Source: M55B174 sp034716235 (GTDB lineage Bacteria; Patescibacteriota; Minisyncoccia; CAIUEV01; JAHKAQ01). From it: a DNA stretch of 6,799 nucleotides. A program made the position numbers and the translations under genes. The notes beneath the pieces are model-generated. The model had not been told where the DNA came from. It ran no database searches and was given only the letters and a program-made list of their open reading frames with translations. Of the stretch, positions 1 through 5,737 are shown piece after piece. Positions within the stretch are counted from its first letter, which is position 1. Each line of letters begins with the position of its first letter. Where the stretch lies: the NCBI GenBank assembly GCA_034716235.1, contig JAYEHH010000003.1, forward strand, positions 1-6,799. The letters are read 5' to 3'.

Positions 1-117
1 AAATAGTCTTTTCCCGGAATCTTCTTTGGCAATATTCTCGTCTGAAGTTTTTCCCATATGTTTTAATTTTTTAGATATAATCTCATCTTCCCTGGAACCT
101 GGCGAATAATAAGTCAT
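1..117 (-). CDS. N-terminal fragment of an unidentified protein, cut by the window edge
   Basis: An open frame of 39 codons starts at ATG 117 (minus strand) and runs off the left edge without a stop. The visible start reads MTYYSPGSREDE and continues hydrophilic and charged (many Lys, Glu, Asp), with no signal peptide or membrane segment, so a cytoplasmic N-terminus is likely. It begins 34 nt after the stop of the upstream GT2 gene on the same strand, which suggests co-transcription with the glycan genes. No Shine-Dalgarno site is visible, as for the other minus-strand genes here. An in-frame stop eight codons upstream limits the start, and no other ATG lies between. I do not recognise the family. 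The call rests on the open frame, the composition and the operon-like spacing, so it is moderate only. Confidence 0.5.
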   Translation of the reverse strand, partial: MTYYSPGSREDEIISKKLKHMGKTSDENIAKEDSGKRLF

Positions 118-151
118 AAGATAATAGTTAAAGACTGATAGTTAAAATTAA

Positions 152-1006
152 TTATTTAAAAATGCTTTTAAGTGTTTCTGCTATCACTCTGCCTAAAAAA
201 ATAAAAAATACCTCCACCCTTAAAGCAAGTTTCACTAACATTCGTTTTTTAGCATAATGCTTGATTAAAAAATAGTAAAGCCCTCTATTCCAAGCAAGCA
301 ACCTAGCCATCTCGGGCCATTTCCGCGTACTTTGACCATGCCGATGAATGGCTATATAATTTGCCAAATAATAATGTTTGAAACCTAGCTGAGCAATCCT
401 AAAACTTAAATCAACATCATTAAAATAAAGAAAAAAATTAGGATTAGCATCAAAGCCTTTAAGCTTTCTGAGAATCTTACCATCAACCATCAAACAGGAA
501 GCCATCGGCTGATCAACTAATTGACTTTTAGTATGATTATAATATTTCTCATGACTAATACCTAAAGTTAATGCATCAACAAAAACATTCCAAGGGGTAG
601 GAAATGGTCGTAAGCTTAATTGAAGATTGCCATTGGGATATTTAAGCATGGGAGCCACTACCGCTATTTTTTTAGCAGTTTGTTCCTCTAGAAAATGGAA
701 CATGCCTGCTAAAGTCCCTCTCTCCAGCTCCACGTCCTGATTCAGTAAAAGAATAAATTTTCCTTTGGCCATTTTAATCCCTAGATTATTGGCCACTGCA
801 AATCCCAGATTCTGGTTATTTATTTTCAGCTTAATCTCTTTAAAATCATTTTTAAGCATGACCACCGTCCCGTCGGTAGAAGCGTTATCCACCACAATTA
901 TCTCGTAAGTAAAATTATAATGCTGGCTAAAAATTGAATCCAAGCATTTTTTTAAAATCTGTTTTCCATTCCAAGACGGAATAATGATTGAGAGGTCTGG
1001 TTGCAT
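152..1006 (-). CDS. Glycosyltransferase family 2 (rhamnosyltransferase-like)
   Basis: Predicted GT-A fold glycosyltransferase of 284 aa that would move a sugar from a nucleotide donor onto a growing surface glycan at the cytoplasmic membrane face. Seen: the family opening LSIIIPSWNG (residues 5-14), the nucleotide-binding VVDNASTDGT (38-47), NLGFAVANNLG (66-76), an NQD triplet (89-91) in the place of the metal-binding DXD, and FLYFNDVDLSFR (192-203), the ED/ND-D acceptor-side motif of WbbL-like rhamnosyltransferases. His221 and the HGQS segment follow, and the C-terminus ends in a hydrophobic/basic helix that may touch the membrane. I chose ATG 1006, where homology begins. The frame stays open to a TTG at 1102, but those 32 codons fall in GC-rich hairpin repeats and resemble no GT2 N-terminus. 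The sugar and acceptor cannot be read from sequence. It lies downstream of the GT4 and ligase genes on the same strand. Confidence 0.9.
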   Translation of the reverse strand: MQPDLSIIIPSWNGKQILKKCLDSIFSQHYNFTYEIIVVDNASTDGTVVMLKNDFKEIKLKINNQNLGFAVANNLGIKMAKGKFILLLNQDVELERGTLAGMFHFLEEQTAKKIAVVAPMLKYPNGNLQLSLRPFPTPWNVFVDALTLGISHEKYYNHTKSQLVDQPMASCLMVDGKILRKLKGFDANPNFFLYFNDVDLSFRIAQLGFKHYYLANYIAIHRHGQSTRKWPEMARLLAWNRGLYYFLIKHYAKKRMLVKLALRVEVFFIFLGRVIAETLKSIFK

Positions 1007-1266
1007 TAATAATTGATGATTGATAATGCCAGCCAGAGGCCCGCCTAGACTCGGCGAGGCTGGCTGGTCACCCTTCGGGTGAAAACCCGTCTTTACAAAC
1101 AAAATTAAATCTTTCTTAAATTCGAGCGATCCGCTTTTGCCTAAGCTACAGCGAGGCGGGCTGGAATTTATCCCGTCGGATGACGGGACGGGGGTGACAG
1201 GGGAAAAGAAGCCCTTATTACTTTACAAACTTTACAAACTTTATGAACTTTCTACTAATAATTGTT
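1007..1266. repeat. Repeat-rich spacer between the GT4 and GT2 genes
   Basis: This 260-bp spacer is a mosaic of small repeats, strikingly GC-rich against its AT-rich flanks. An imperfect hairpin has arms CCAGCCAG (1029-1036) and CTGGCTGG (1060-1067). Next to it is a 6-bp hairpin TCACCC/GGGTGA (1068-1082). A perfect 7-bp hairpin TCCCGTC/GACGGGA lies at 1171-1188. Segments 1043-1067 and 1139-1164 are imperfect direct copies, both ending in GCGAGGC, one variable base, then GGCTGG. GTCACCC (1067-1073) recurs inverted at 1192-1198. No hairpin is followed by a T-run in the minus direction, so I see no terminator here. These look like dispersed palindromic elements rather than gene-specific regulation, but copies elsewhere in the genome cannot be checked from the window. 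Confidence 0.7.
1220..1252. repeat. Tandem 9-bp repeat, about three and a half copies
   Basis: The unit ACTTTACAA occurs at 1220-1228 and 1229-1237, then as ACTTTATGA at 1238-1246, with a partial ACTTTC at 1247-1252. A separate CTTTACAAAC lies at 1091-1100 and matches 1221-1230, so the same word brackets the GC-rich block at 1101-1220. The array sits just downstream of the GT4 stop codon. It has no evident function, and its length suggests replication slippage. Confidence 0.75.
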
Positions 1267-2406
1267 CTATAAACTTTTATACAATTTCAGAGTTTCCATA
1301 GCACATTTTTTCCAACTAAAATCCTTAGCTCTTTGGTGTCCTTTAATAATTAAATCGGTTCGAACTGCTTGGTTATTTAATCCTTCATTAATTCCCTGAG
1401 AGAAATTTTTAATGTTTTTTGGATTAATTAAAATACCTGCCCCCGCTAGTATTTCTTTATGGCAAGGTATGTTAGAGGCAATAACCGGAACCCCGCTTTG
1501 CATAACTTCTCCTAACGGTAAATTAAAACCCTCATAAGTACTGGGTGACACATAAGCGGTTGCCATAGCATAAATTGCCGGAAGCTCTTCGTCTTTAATG
1601 TACCCCACCATCTTCACTCTTTCTTTCAAAACCAAATCTCTAAGCAAATTATCAATGCGCTGATCATAATTATAACTTTTTTCTCCACCAATTACTAACG
1701 CTGTGTTTTCGTCTTTATATTTATGAATATAATCACGGTAAGCCTCAATTAAAGTAGGGATATTCTTTCTTGGCTGAAGAGAACTTAAATGAAGCAAATA
1801 GCGTTTCCCAAGCTCATATTTAGTTCTAATCTGATCAAGATATTTTGAATCAAAATGTTTAGCAGGTTTAAATTTCTCATTAACCCCATTATAAATTACT
1901 TTAATTTTTTTAGCGGGAATCTTTTTATAGGTTTTAATTATTTCTTGTTTAGTAAAATTAGAAACACTAATAATTTGGTCCGCCTTTTTAAGACTCTTGG
2001 GGATAAACTTATTCATAATCCACCGATCCTTAAAAGAAATTCCGGCTATTTGTTTTTTAAAAGAAATATCGTGAATAGTGGTAATTAATTTTATCTTAGA
2101 AGATAATCTTAGAGGAGCTAGATACTGGACATGCACCAAGTCAATTTTTTTCTTTTTAGCAAAATGAGGCAGAGCATAATTAGTCCAAAAAAGTTTTCCT
2201 CCGGGAGTAAAATGAACCAATTTAAAATTTTTGGGAAGTTCACCTAAAACATTATCTACCAAAGATTCACTCTCACAAGAATCAGTAGCTAAATAATAAA
2301 AATTCTGTTGGTCCAACTCCATTAGATTTTTTATTAAATTGGTGATATAGACTTCATCGCCGGTTTGTCTTTTCCCAATTTTTCGAACATCAAGAAGAAT
2401 TTTCAT
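1267..2406 (-). CDS. Glycosyltransferase family 4 (mannosyltransferase-like, GT-B fold)
   Basis: Predicted retaining glycosyltransferase of 379 aa with two Rossmann domains, transferring a hexose (mannose in many relatives) from a nucleotide sugar during surface glycan assembly. Seen: the N-terminal start MKILLDVRKIG with TGDEVYITNLIKNL (15-28) in the place of the usual glycine-rich GIGRY-type loop, DLVHVQ (89-94), TTIHDISF (109-116), SVSNFT (147-152), VIYNGVN (170-176), HLSSLQPRKN (206-215), which begins the donor-binding domain and contains the conserved basic pair, and the EX7E motif E292 to E300 followed by GVPVIAS. These are in the standard family order and the length is normal. Start ATG 2406 is the natural beginning of the first beta strand, with no Shine-Dalgarno site. 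It starts 25 nt after the ligase stop, so the two are probably one transcript. The exact sugar is not determinable. Confidence 0.93.
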   Translation of the reverse strand: MKILLDVRKIGKRQTGDEVYITNLIKNLMELDQQNFYYLATDSCESESLVDNVLGELPKNFKLVHFTPGGKLFWTNYALPHFAKKKKIDLVHVQYLAPLRLSSKIKLITTIHDISFKKQIAGISFKDRWIMNKFIPKSLKKADQIISVSNFTKQEIIKTYKKIPAKKIKVIYNGVNEKFKPAKHFDSKYLDQIRTKYELGKRYLLHLSSLQPRKNIPTLIEAYRDYIHKYKDENTALVIGGEKSYNYDQRIDNLLRDLVLKERVKMVGYIKDEELPAIYAMATAYVSPSTYEGFNLPLGEVMQSGVPVIASNIPCHKEILAGAGILINPKNIKNFSQGINEGLNNQAVRTDLIIKGHQRAKDFSWKKCAMETLKLYKSL

Positions 2407-2430
2407 TTATTTTTCTATTTAATATTTTTA

Positions 2431-3963
2431 TTATAATAAATTCTGTTTTTTATTATCCCCTTTATTTGTTATACCATAAATGATTCCTATAAAAACCCAA
2501 AGAGGTGTGAAAAATATCCCCGAATTGAATAAGTTGGTAATTACAATGCCTGAAATTCCCATCAGGATTATCACTTGATTTGAAAAAGCATTTAAACCGC
2601 TCAAAGACTTTTCCAGTTTCTCACTCAGAGAGTGATCACCTGGCCGACAATAATTAGAAAATGGCTCTTTCAGCCCTCCTCCTAGTAGCAGTAAGAAAGA
2701 AACTATACCTAAAATTCCACCAGCAATCCACCATTCGTAAAAAATATTATTAGCATTATGAACAAAACCTCGCTGAGCTAAAGTGGCTCCCTGCCCTTGT
2801 CCTAACAACCAATGTTCTTGACCCATTTCCCAGTTAGAGGCATAGGCCTGATAGCGTGATTCAATATTCTCGTCCGAAATTTTTTCTTCGGAAATCTGAT
2901 AGCCTAACTGCTCGTAATGTTCAATCTCTTCTAAATCTATCTTCCTTTTTTCATAGGGATTGTCTTTTTTGGCAATAGTAATTAAATGCTCGCCTTGATA
3001 AATACTTTGGAAACGATCCTTCAAATCAAAACGAGTTAATTTTAAGCCCCCAATCAAAATTAAAGCAATCCCAACCGTTACCACATAACCAAAAACTACC
3101 GTCAAAATCCTTACTGACTCTTGACGATTTATTTTCTTAAAAATAAAAGCTAGCAATCCCCAACCAGCAAAAATTCCCCAACCAGCAATAGCCGCTAACC
3201 AACTGGCTCGAGCTACAGAGATAATAAGAACAGTTGTGTTCAATAAAATTAATAACCAAACACCAATTTGCATTTTCTGACTCATCTTTTTCACCGCTTG
3301 CGGTAAGAGCAAGGCTAGCACTAATACTAAATACATGCCCAACCAATCTGGTTCATAAAAAGCCACATTAGGCCGAGCTACCATTGTCTCAAAACTTTCC
3401 CACCCATGCTCATGAGCCACATTCTGGTAAATTGCGAAAAGAGACACCGGAATAGAGGAGAAGATGAAAGCTAGAATAATTTGTTTAGCTCCATTTTTCT
3501 TTCTCTTAATCCACCAATGGACTAAGAAAGCAATTAAAACTGAACCTAACAGCACCATTGTCTGTTTCAGGGAGTGAGCAGGAACAGAAGCATTAATTAA
3601 TCCCAAAGAACTAGAGAATATTAATAAACAAAGTAAACTAACAAAAAATTTATTCTTTTTAAGAAAAGCATAAAAAGCTTTATAGGAAAATTGATGAGCC
3701 GACAAAGCTCTAAAAACCAAAGCTATAACTAAAAATATTGTTGCCCATTGATACACTCTGGCTCCAAAAATAGAAACCGTATCCAATACTTGAACCATTA
3801 CGAGTGCTACCATTCCCCACCAAGGCCTAACAAGAAAAAGCAATAGCGCTATCCCCAAATAAAGACTAGCGACAAAAGGGTCTCTAAACCAACCCAGTGG
3901 TTCTCCTAGAATAAAATCAATAACCATAAAGGCTGAAAGTAGGTAGGGTACATACCTTTGCAT
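2431..3963 (-). CDS. O-antigen ligase / Wzy polymerase-like polytopic membrane protein
   Basis: A 510-aa integral membrane protein with about 13 hydrophobic segments, roughly at residues 5-22, 31-46, 48-66, 73-89, 105-124, 134-152, 160-180, 207-221, 232-250, 254-276, 286-307, 408-430 and 462-500. Between the last groups lies a large polar loop (308-401), the layout of the Wzy_C/WaaL family, which polymerises glycan repeats or transfers them from an undecaprenyl carrier to an acceptor on the outer face. Family-type marks: EPDWLGMYL (204-212) before a membrane helix, SVARASW (249-255) with the membrane-edge Arg, a loop ending in SRYQAYASNW (369-378) and WLLGQGQG (385-392), then VHNANNIFYEWWIAGG (401-416) with the conserved His-Asn. 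Ligase and polymerase cannot be separated by sequence. ATG 3963 lies only 13 nt after tRNA-Leu and has no Shine-Dalgarno site. Met13 is a possible alternative start. Confidence 0.88.
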   Translation of the reverse strand: MQRYVPYLLSAFMVIDFILGEPLGWFRDPFVASLYLGIALLLFLVRPWWGMVALVMVQVLDTVSIFGARVYQWATIFLVIALVFRALSAHQFSYKAFYAFLKKNKFFVSLLCLLIFSSSLGLINASVPAHSLKQTMVLLGSVLIAFLVHWWIKRKKNGAKQIILAFIFSSIPVSLFAIYQNVAHEHGWESFETMVARPNVAFYEPDWLGMYLVLVLALLLPQAVKKMSQKMQIGVWLLILLNTTVLIISVARASWLAAIAGWGIFAGWGLLAFIFKKINRQESVRILTVVFGYVVTVGIALILIGGLKLTRFDLKDRFQSIYQGEHLITIAKKDNPYEKRKIDLEEIEHYEQLGYQISEEKISDENIESRYQAYASNWEMGQEHWLLGQGQGATLAQRGFVHNANNIFYEWWIAGGILGIVSFLLLLGGGLKEPFSNYCRPGDHSLSEKLEKSLSGLNAFSNQVIILMGISGIVITNLFNSGIFFTPLWVFIGIIYGITNKGDNKKQNLL

Positions 3964-3976
3964 TGTTTTATGTTAG

Positions 3977-4062
3977 TGCCGTAGGAGGGAATTGAACCCT
4001 CACGTCCAAAAAAGACACTAGCCCCTCAAGCTAGCCTGTCTACCAAATTCCAGCACTACGGC
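3977..4062 (-). tRNA. tRNA-Leu, anticodon GAG
   Basis: A complete type II (long variable arm) tRNA. The acceptor stem GCCGTAG (4062-4056) pairs perfectly with CTACGGC (3984-3978), and the discriminator A is at 3977. The anticodon stem CTAGC/GCTAG encloses the seven-base loop TTGAGGG, placing anticodon GAG at 4027-4025, which reads CUC and CUU leucine codons. The T arm is GAGGG-TTCAATT-CCCTC, and a variable arm with a GTC/GAC stem is present, as expected for leucine. No CCA is encoded after the discriminator, so it must be added after processing. It is sandwiched between rplS (5 nt upstream) and the ligase gene (13 nt downstream) on the same strand, so it is probably cut from a shared transcript. 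Confidence 0.96.
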
Positions 4063-4067
4063 AAAAA

Positions 4068-4427
4068 TTATTTTTTTGGAGCTGGAGCTGGTTTAGCAGG
4101 ACTTGAGGGAGAAATAGTTTTACTTTCTTTCATCTTGCTCGCCTTGCCCAATCTATCCCTAAGATAATAGAGCTTAGCTCGTCTCACCTTAGCTCGTTTA
4201 ACCACTTCTATTTTTTTGATCTGAGGAGAATTAAGAGGAAAAACAAATTCCACTCCTACTCCACTCGCAATTTTTCTGACAGTAATGGTCGCTCCCATTT
4301 GATTCCCATGCTTTTTGGCAATTACAACTCCTTCTATGGCCTGGATTCTCTCTTTTTCTCCTTCAATAACTTTACGCTCTACTATTACAGTATCCCCCGG
4401 ACGAATTTCTTTAGCAATTTTATCCAT
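4068..4427 (-). CDS. rplS: 50S ribosomal protein L19
   Basis: Ribosomal protein L19 (bL19), 119 aa, which sits at the 30S-50S interface of the ribosome. Seen: RPGDTVIVERKVIEGEKERIQ (residues 9 onward), GVVIAKKHGNQMGATITVRK, GVGVEFVFPLNSP, and the diagnostic KVRRAKLYYLRDRLGKASK block. Length through this core is standard. The last 15 or so residues (SPSSPAKPAPAPKK) form a low-complexity Pro/Ala/Lys tail absent from typical L19 and probably disordered. Start ATG 4427 matches the family N-terminus. The leader is AT-rich with no Shine-Dalgarno site, and a promoter-like sequence lies about 30-55 nt upstream. Usual partners (rpsP, rimM, trmD) are absent. Instead the gene leads into tRNA-Leu and glycan genes. 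Confidence 0.97.
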   Translation of the reverse strand: MDKIAKEIRPGDTVIVERKVIEGEKERIQAIEGVVIAKKHGNQMGATITVRKIASGVGVEFVFPLNSPQIKKIEVVKRAKVRRAKLYYLRDRLGKASKMKESKTISPSSPAKPAPAPKK

Positions 4428-4455
4428 AATTTAAAAAATAATAATCTATTTAGTT

Positions 4456-4483
4456 ATCTTATACAATGGGCTTACAGAGTCAA
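4456..4483 (-). promoter_or_regulatory. Putative sigma70-type promoter of the rplS - tRNA-Leu - glycan unit
   Basis: On the minus strand a -35 TTGACT (4483-4478) is followed after 16 nt by TAAGAT (4461-4456). An overlapping TATAAG (4463-4458) would be spaced 14 nt. The -35 starts one base after the stop codon of the upstream lipoprotein gene, so rplS can be transcribed independently of it. There is no hairpin terminator between the two genes, so read-through is also possible. Confidence 0.55.
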
Positions 4484-4484
4484 G

Positions 4485-5525
4485 TTAAAATTCTCCTAAT
4501 GTTATTAAAGCTTCTCTTGCTTTTTTTAAATTTTCCCCAGCCGCAGCCAATCCTTCTACTCCCTCGCTAGAAATAACCCTATCAATATCAACGGTTTGAG
4601 AAAAATCTAAACCTTCAAGCCTAGCTTGCACATCATCAAATTTTCCTTTGGCATCAATGAGCAACTGACGAATTGAGCCTAAGACAGTTTCTGCTTGAGA
4701 GACATCAACTCCATCTCCTTTCATACCTCCAATTTTTTCTTCTGTACTCAATAATAATGGAGTTATTTCCTCACTAATTAAAGATTGCCCCCGATAAACC
4801 AACATCAGTTCTCTAACCCTAGAAAGTTCTCCTCCTAAAATTTGCATTGCTACAACTTCTTCTTTAATTTTGGCAAATTCTCCTGAGCTACTAGCTGACA
4901 GGTCATTTCCTATATCTGCTAATTTGCCCTTTACTCCAATTAAGTTATCAGAAATTTTACCCTTGTTTTCATCTTCAAGATATTCCGCATCGTTTACTTC
5001 TTTCCCGAGCTCTTCAATAGCTTGAATTCTAGCTTCTATAGCTTCCATAATTTTATCACGTTCAGCGGTGTTCTGAGTAGCCACTTGCTCTTCTTCCTGT
5101 TTTGCTTCCTGTTCGTCTCCCTCATCTTCTTCATCTTCTTCATCTTCATCCTCATCCTCATCTTCGTTGTCTCCAGTATCTATCTCTGGACTCTCTATGG
5201 CTTCATCGGTTGAACCCTCATAATTATTAGCAATATTTTTAATTTCTAGTTCTTGCCTTTGATAAGCGCTAATAACTGTACTTATCTCACTAATTTCTTC
5301 TATCAGTGTTTTAATGTCCTCTGTTATACTTTTTATTTTATTTAAAGATACTAGGCTAACTCGCCCAGTTCCTCCTTCGGTTAAAGTAGTTTCCCCTCCA
5401 CTGTTTGAGAATATACGAGCCACCGTCCCCTCTGATGATTTTTCAGGGATCCTTGGGCTATGACTACAGCCGAAAAGAAAACCGACACCAAGCAATAAAG
5501 ATAGTCCGGTAATTAAAAATCTCAT
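4485..5525 (-). CDS. Putative lipoprotein with an acidic Asp/Glu tract and helical domains
   Basis: A 346-aa predicted lipoprotein of unknown function. Residues 1-20 form a lipoprotein signal peptide, MRFLITG then a hydrophobic core ending in the lipobox LFGC, with Cys20 as the lipidated residue, so the protein would be anchored to a membrane and exposed outside the cytoplasm. A Ser/Thr/Gly-rich linker (21-58) follows, then a helical stretch (about 60-100), then an extremely acidic segment (about 111-146, mostly Asp and Glu), then a mainly helical, coiled-coil-like C-terminal part (about 150-346) rich in Glu, Lys, Leu and Ile. No catalytic motif is seen. The acidic tract could bind cations or act as a spacer, which is inference. 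ATG 5525 is chosen because it directly precedes the signal peptide. There is no Shine-Dalgarno site. It heads the minus-strand gene series, upstream of rplS, with no obvious functional link to it. Confidence 0.8.
   Translation of the reverse strand: MRFLITGLSLLLGVGFLFGCSHSPRIPEKSSEGTVARIFSNSGGETTLTEGGTGRVSLVSLNKIKSITEDIKTLIEEISEISTVISAYQRQELEIKNIANNYEGSTDEAIESPEIDTGDNEDEDEDEDEEDEEDEGDEQEAKQEEEQVATQNTAERDKIMEAIEARIQAIEELGKEVNDAEYLEDENKGKISDNLIGVKGKLADIGNDLSASSSGEFAKIKEEVVAMQILGGELSRVRELMLVYRGQSLISEEITPLLLSTEEKIGGMKGDGVDVSQAETVLGSIRQLLIDAKGKFDDVQARLEGLDFSQTVDIDRVISSEGVEGLAAAGENLKKAREALITLGEF
5121..5166 (-). repeat. In-frame GAA/GAT triplet repeat encoding the acidic tract
   Basis: On the minus strand this stretch is built almost only of GAT, GAA and GAG codons, arranged as slightly varied 6- and 9-bp blocks such as GATGAAGAA and GATGAG. 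It encodes the Asp/Glu run of the lipoprotein. Changes in copy number would stay in frame, so the acidic tract length could vary between strains. Confidence 0.75.
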
Positions 5526-5565
5526 AAATTTATTATAAATTAAAAGCTAAAAGATGATTCAGCTT

Positions 5566-5622
5566 ATTATATCTTTTACTGTAAGTTTTTTCATTCTATA
5601 CTGTTTTTCTAATTTTTTCAAA
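5566..5622 (-). promoter_or_regulatory. Putative promoters of the acidic-tract lipoprotein gene
   Basis: Two minus-strand candidates lie upstream of ATG 5525. The nearer has a perfect -10 TATAAT (5571-5566) with ATGAAA (5594-5589) 17 nt upstream, a 4-of-6 match to the -35 consensus. The farther has TATAGA (5600-5595) with TTTGAA (5622-5617) at 16 nt. The nearer one would give a leader of about 30-35 nt. AAAAGAT (5549-5555) and ATCTTTT (5571-5577) form an inverted repeat around the -10 region. Confidence 0.5.
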
Positions 5623-5637
5623 TTAGAGGTGTCACCT
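5609..5637. promoter_or_regulatory. Operator-like palindromes next to the -35 region
   Basis: Two inverted repeats lie side by side: CTAATTT/AAATTAG (5609-5615 and 5620-5626, loop TTTC), and the 11-bp palindrome AGGTG-T-CACCT (5627-5637). They overlap or adjoin the upstream -35 of the minus-strand lipoprotein promoter, a position where a dimeric repressor or activator could bind. No regulator family is recognised from the sites. Confidence 0.35.
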
Positions 5638-5672
5638 ACATGTTTCATCAAATACAACGATAGAAGTTATAA

Positions 5673-5707
5673 GTTGCGAGTTGCGAGTTGCGAGTTGCGA
5701 GTTGCGA
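5673..5707. repeat. Five perfect tandem copies of GTTGCGA
   Basis: The 7-bp unit GTTGCGA is repeated five times without mismatch and without spacers. The unit is too short for a CRISPR repeat and there are no spacers, so this is a microsatellite-like array. It lies just upstream of the candidate RNA region. A weak plus-strand promoter could start in the last copy: TTGCGA (5702-5707), then 17 nt, then TATCCT (5725-5730). Confidence 0.9.
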
Positions 5708-5737
5708 AATGAAGCTTGCATTTTTATCCTAAATATG

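Noticed and set aside
1171..1188. Terminator after the GT4 gene
   Set aside because: The 7-bp hairpin has no T-run on the minus-strand 3' side, so it is treated as a repeat element.
1855..2088. Plus-strand open frame opposite the GT4 gene
   Set aside because: It is antisense to a well-supported glycosyltransferase, low-complexity Phe/Asn/Leu-rich, and has no ribosome site.
3137..3346. Minus-strand open frame in another phase of the ligase gene
   Set aside because: It lies wholly inside the ligase coding region, which carries family motifs in its own frame.
152..3963. Complete Wzx/Wzy-type capsule operon
   Set aside because: Only a ligase/polymerase-like protein and two glycosyltransferases are visible. 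No flippase, initiating transferase or chain-length regulator is present in the window.
5022..5213. Plus-strand hydrophobic open frame opposite the acidic tract
   Set aside because: It is the antisense reading of GAA/GAT repeats, which always gives Phe/Ile/Leu runs.
5673..5707. CRISPR-like array
   Set aside because: Units are only 7 bp and directly abutting with no spacers.
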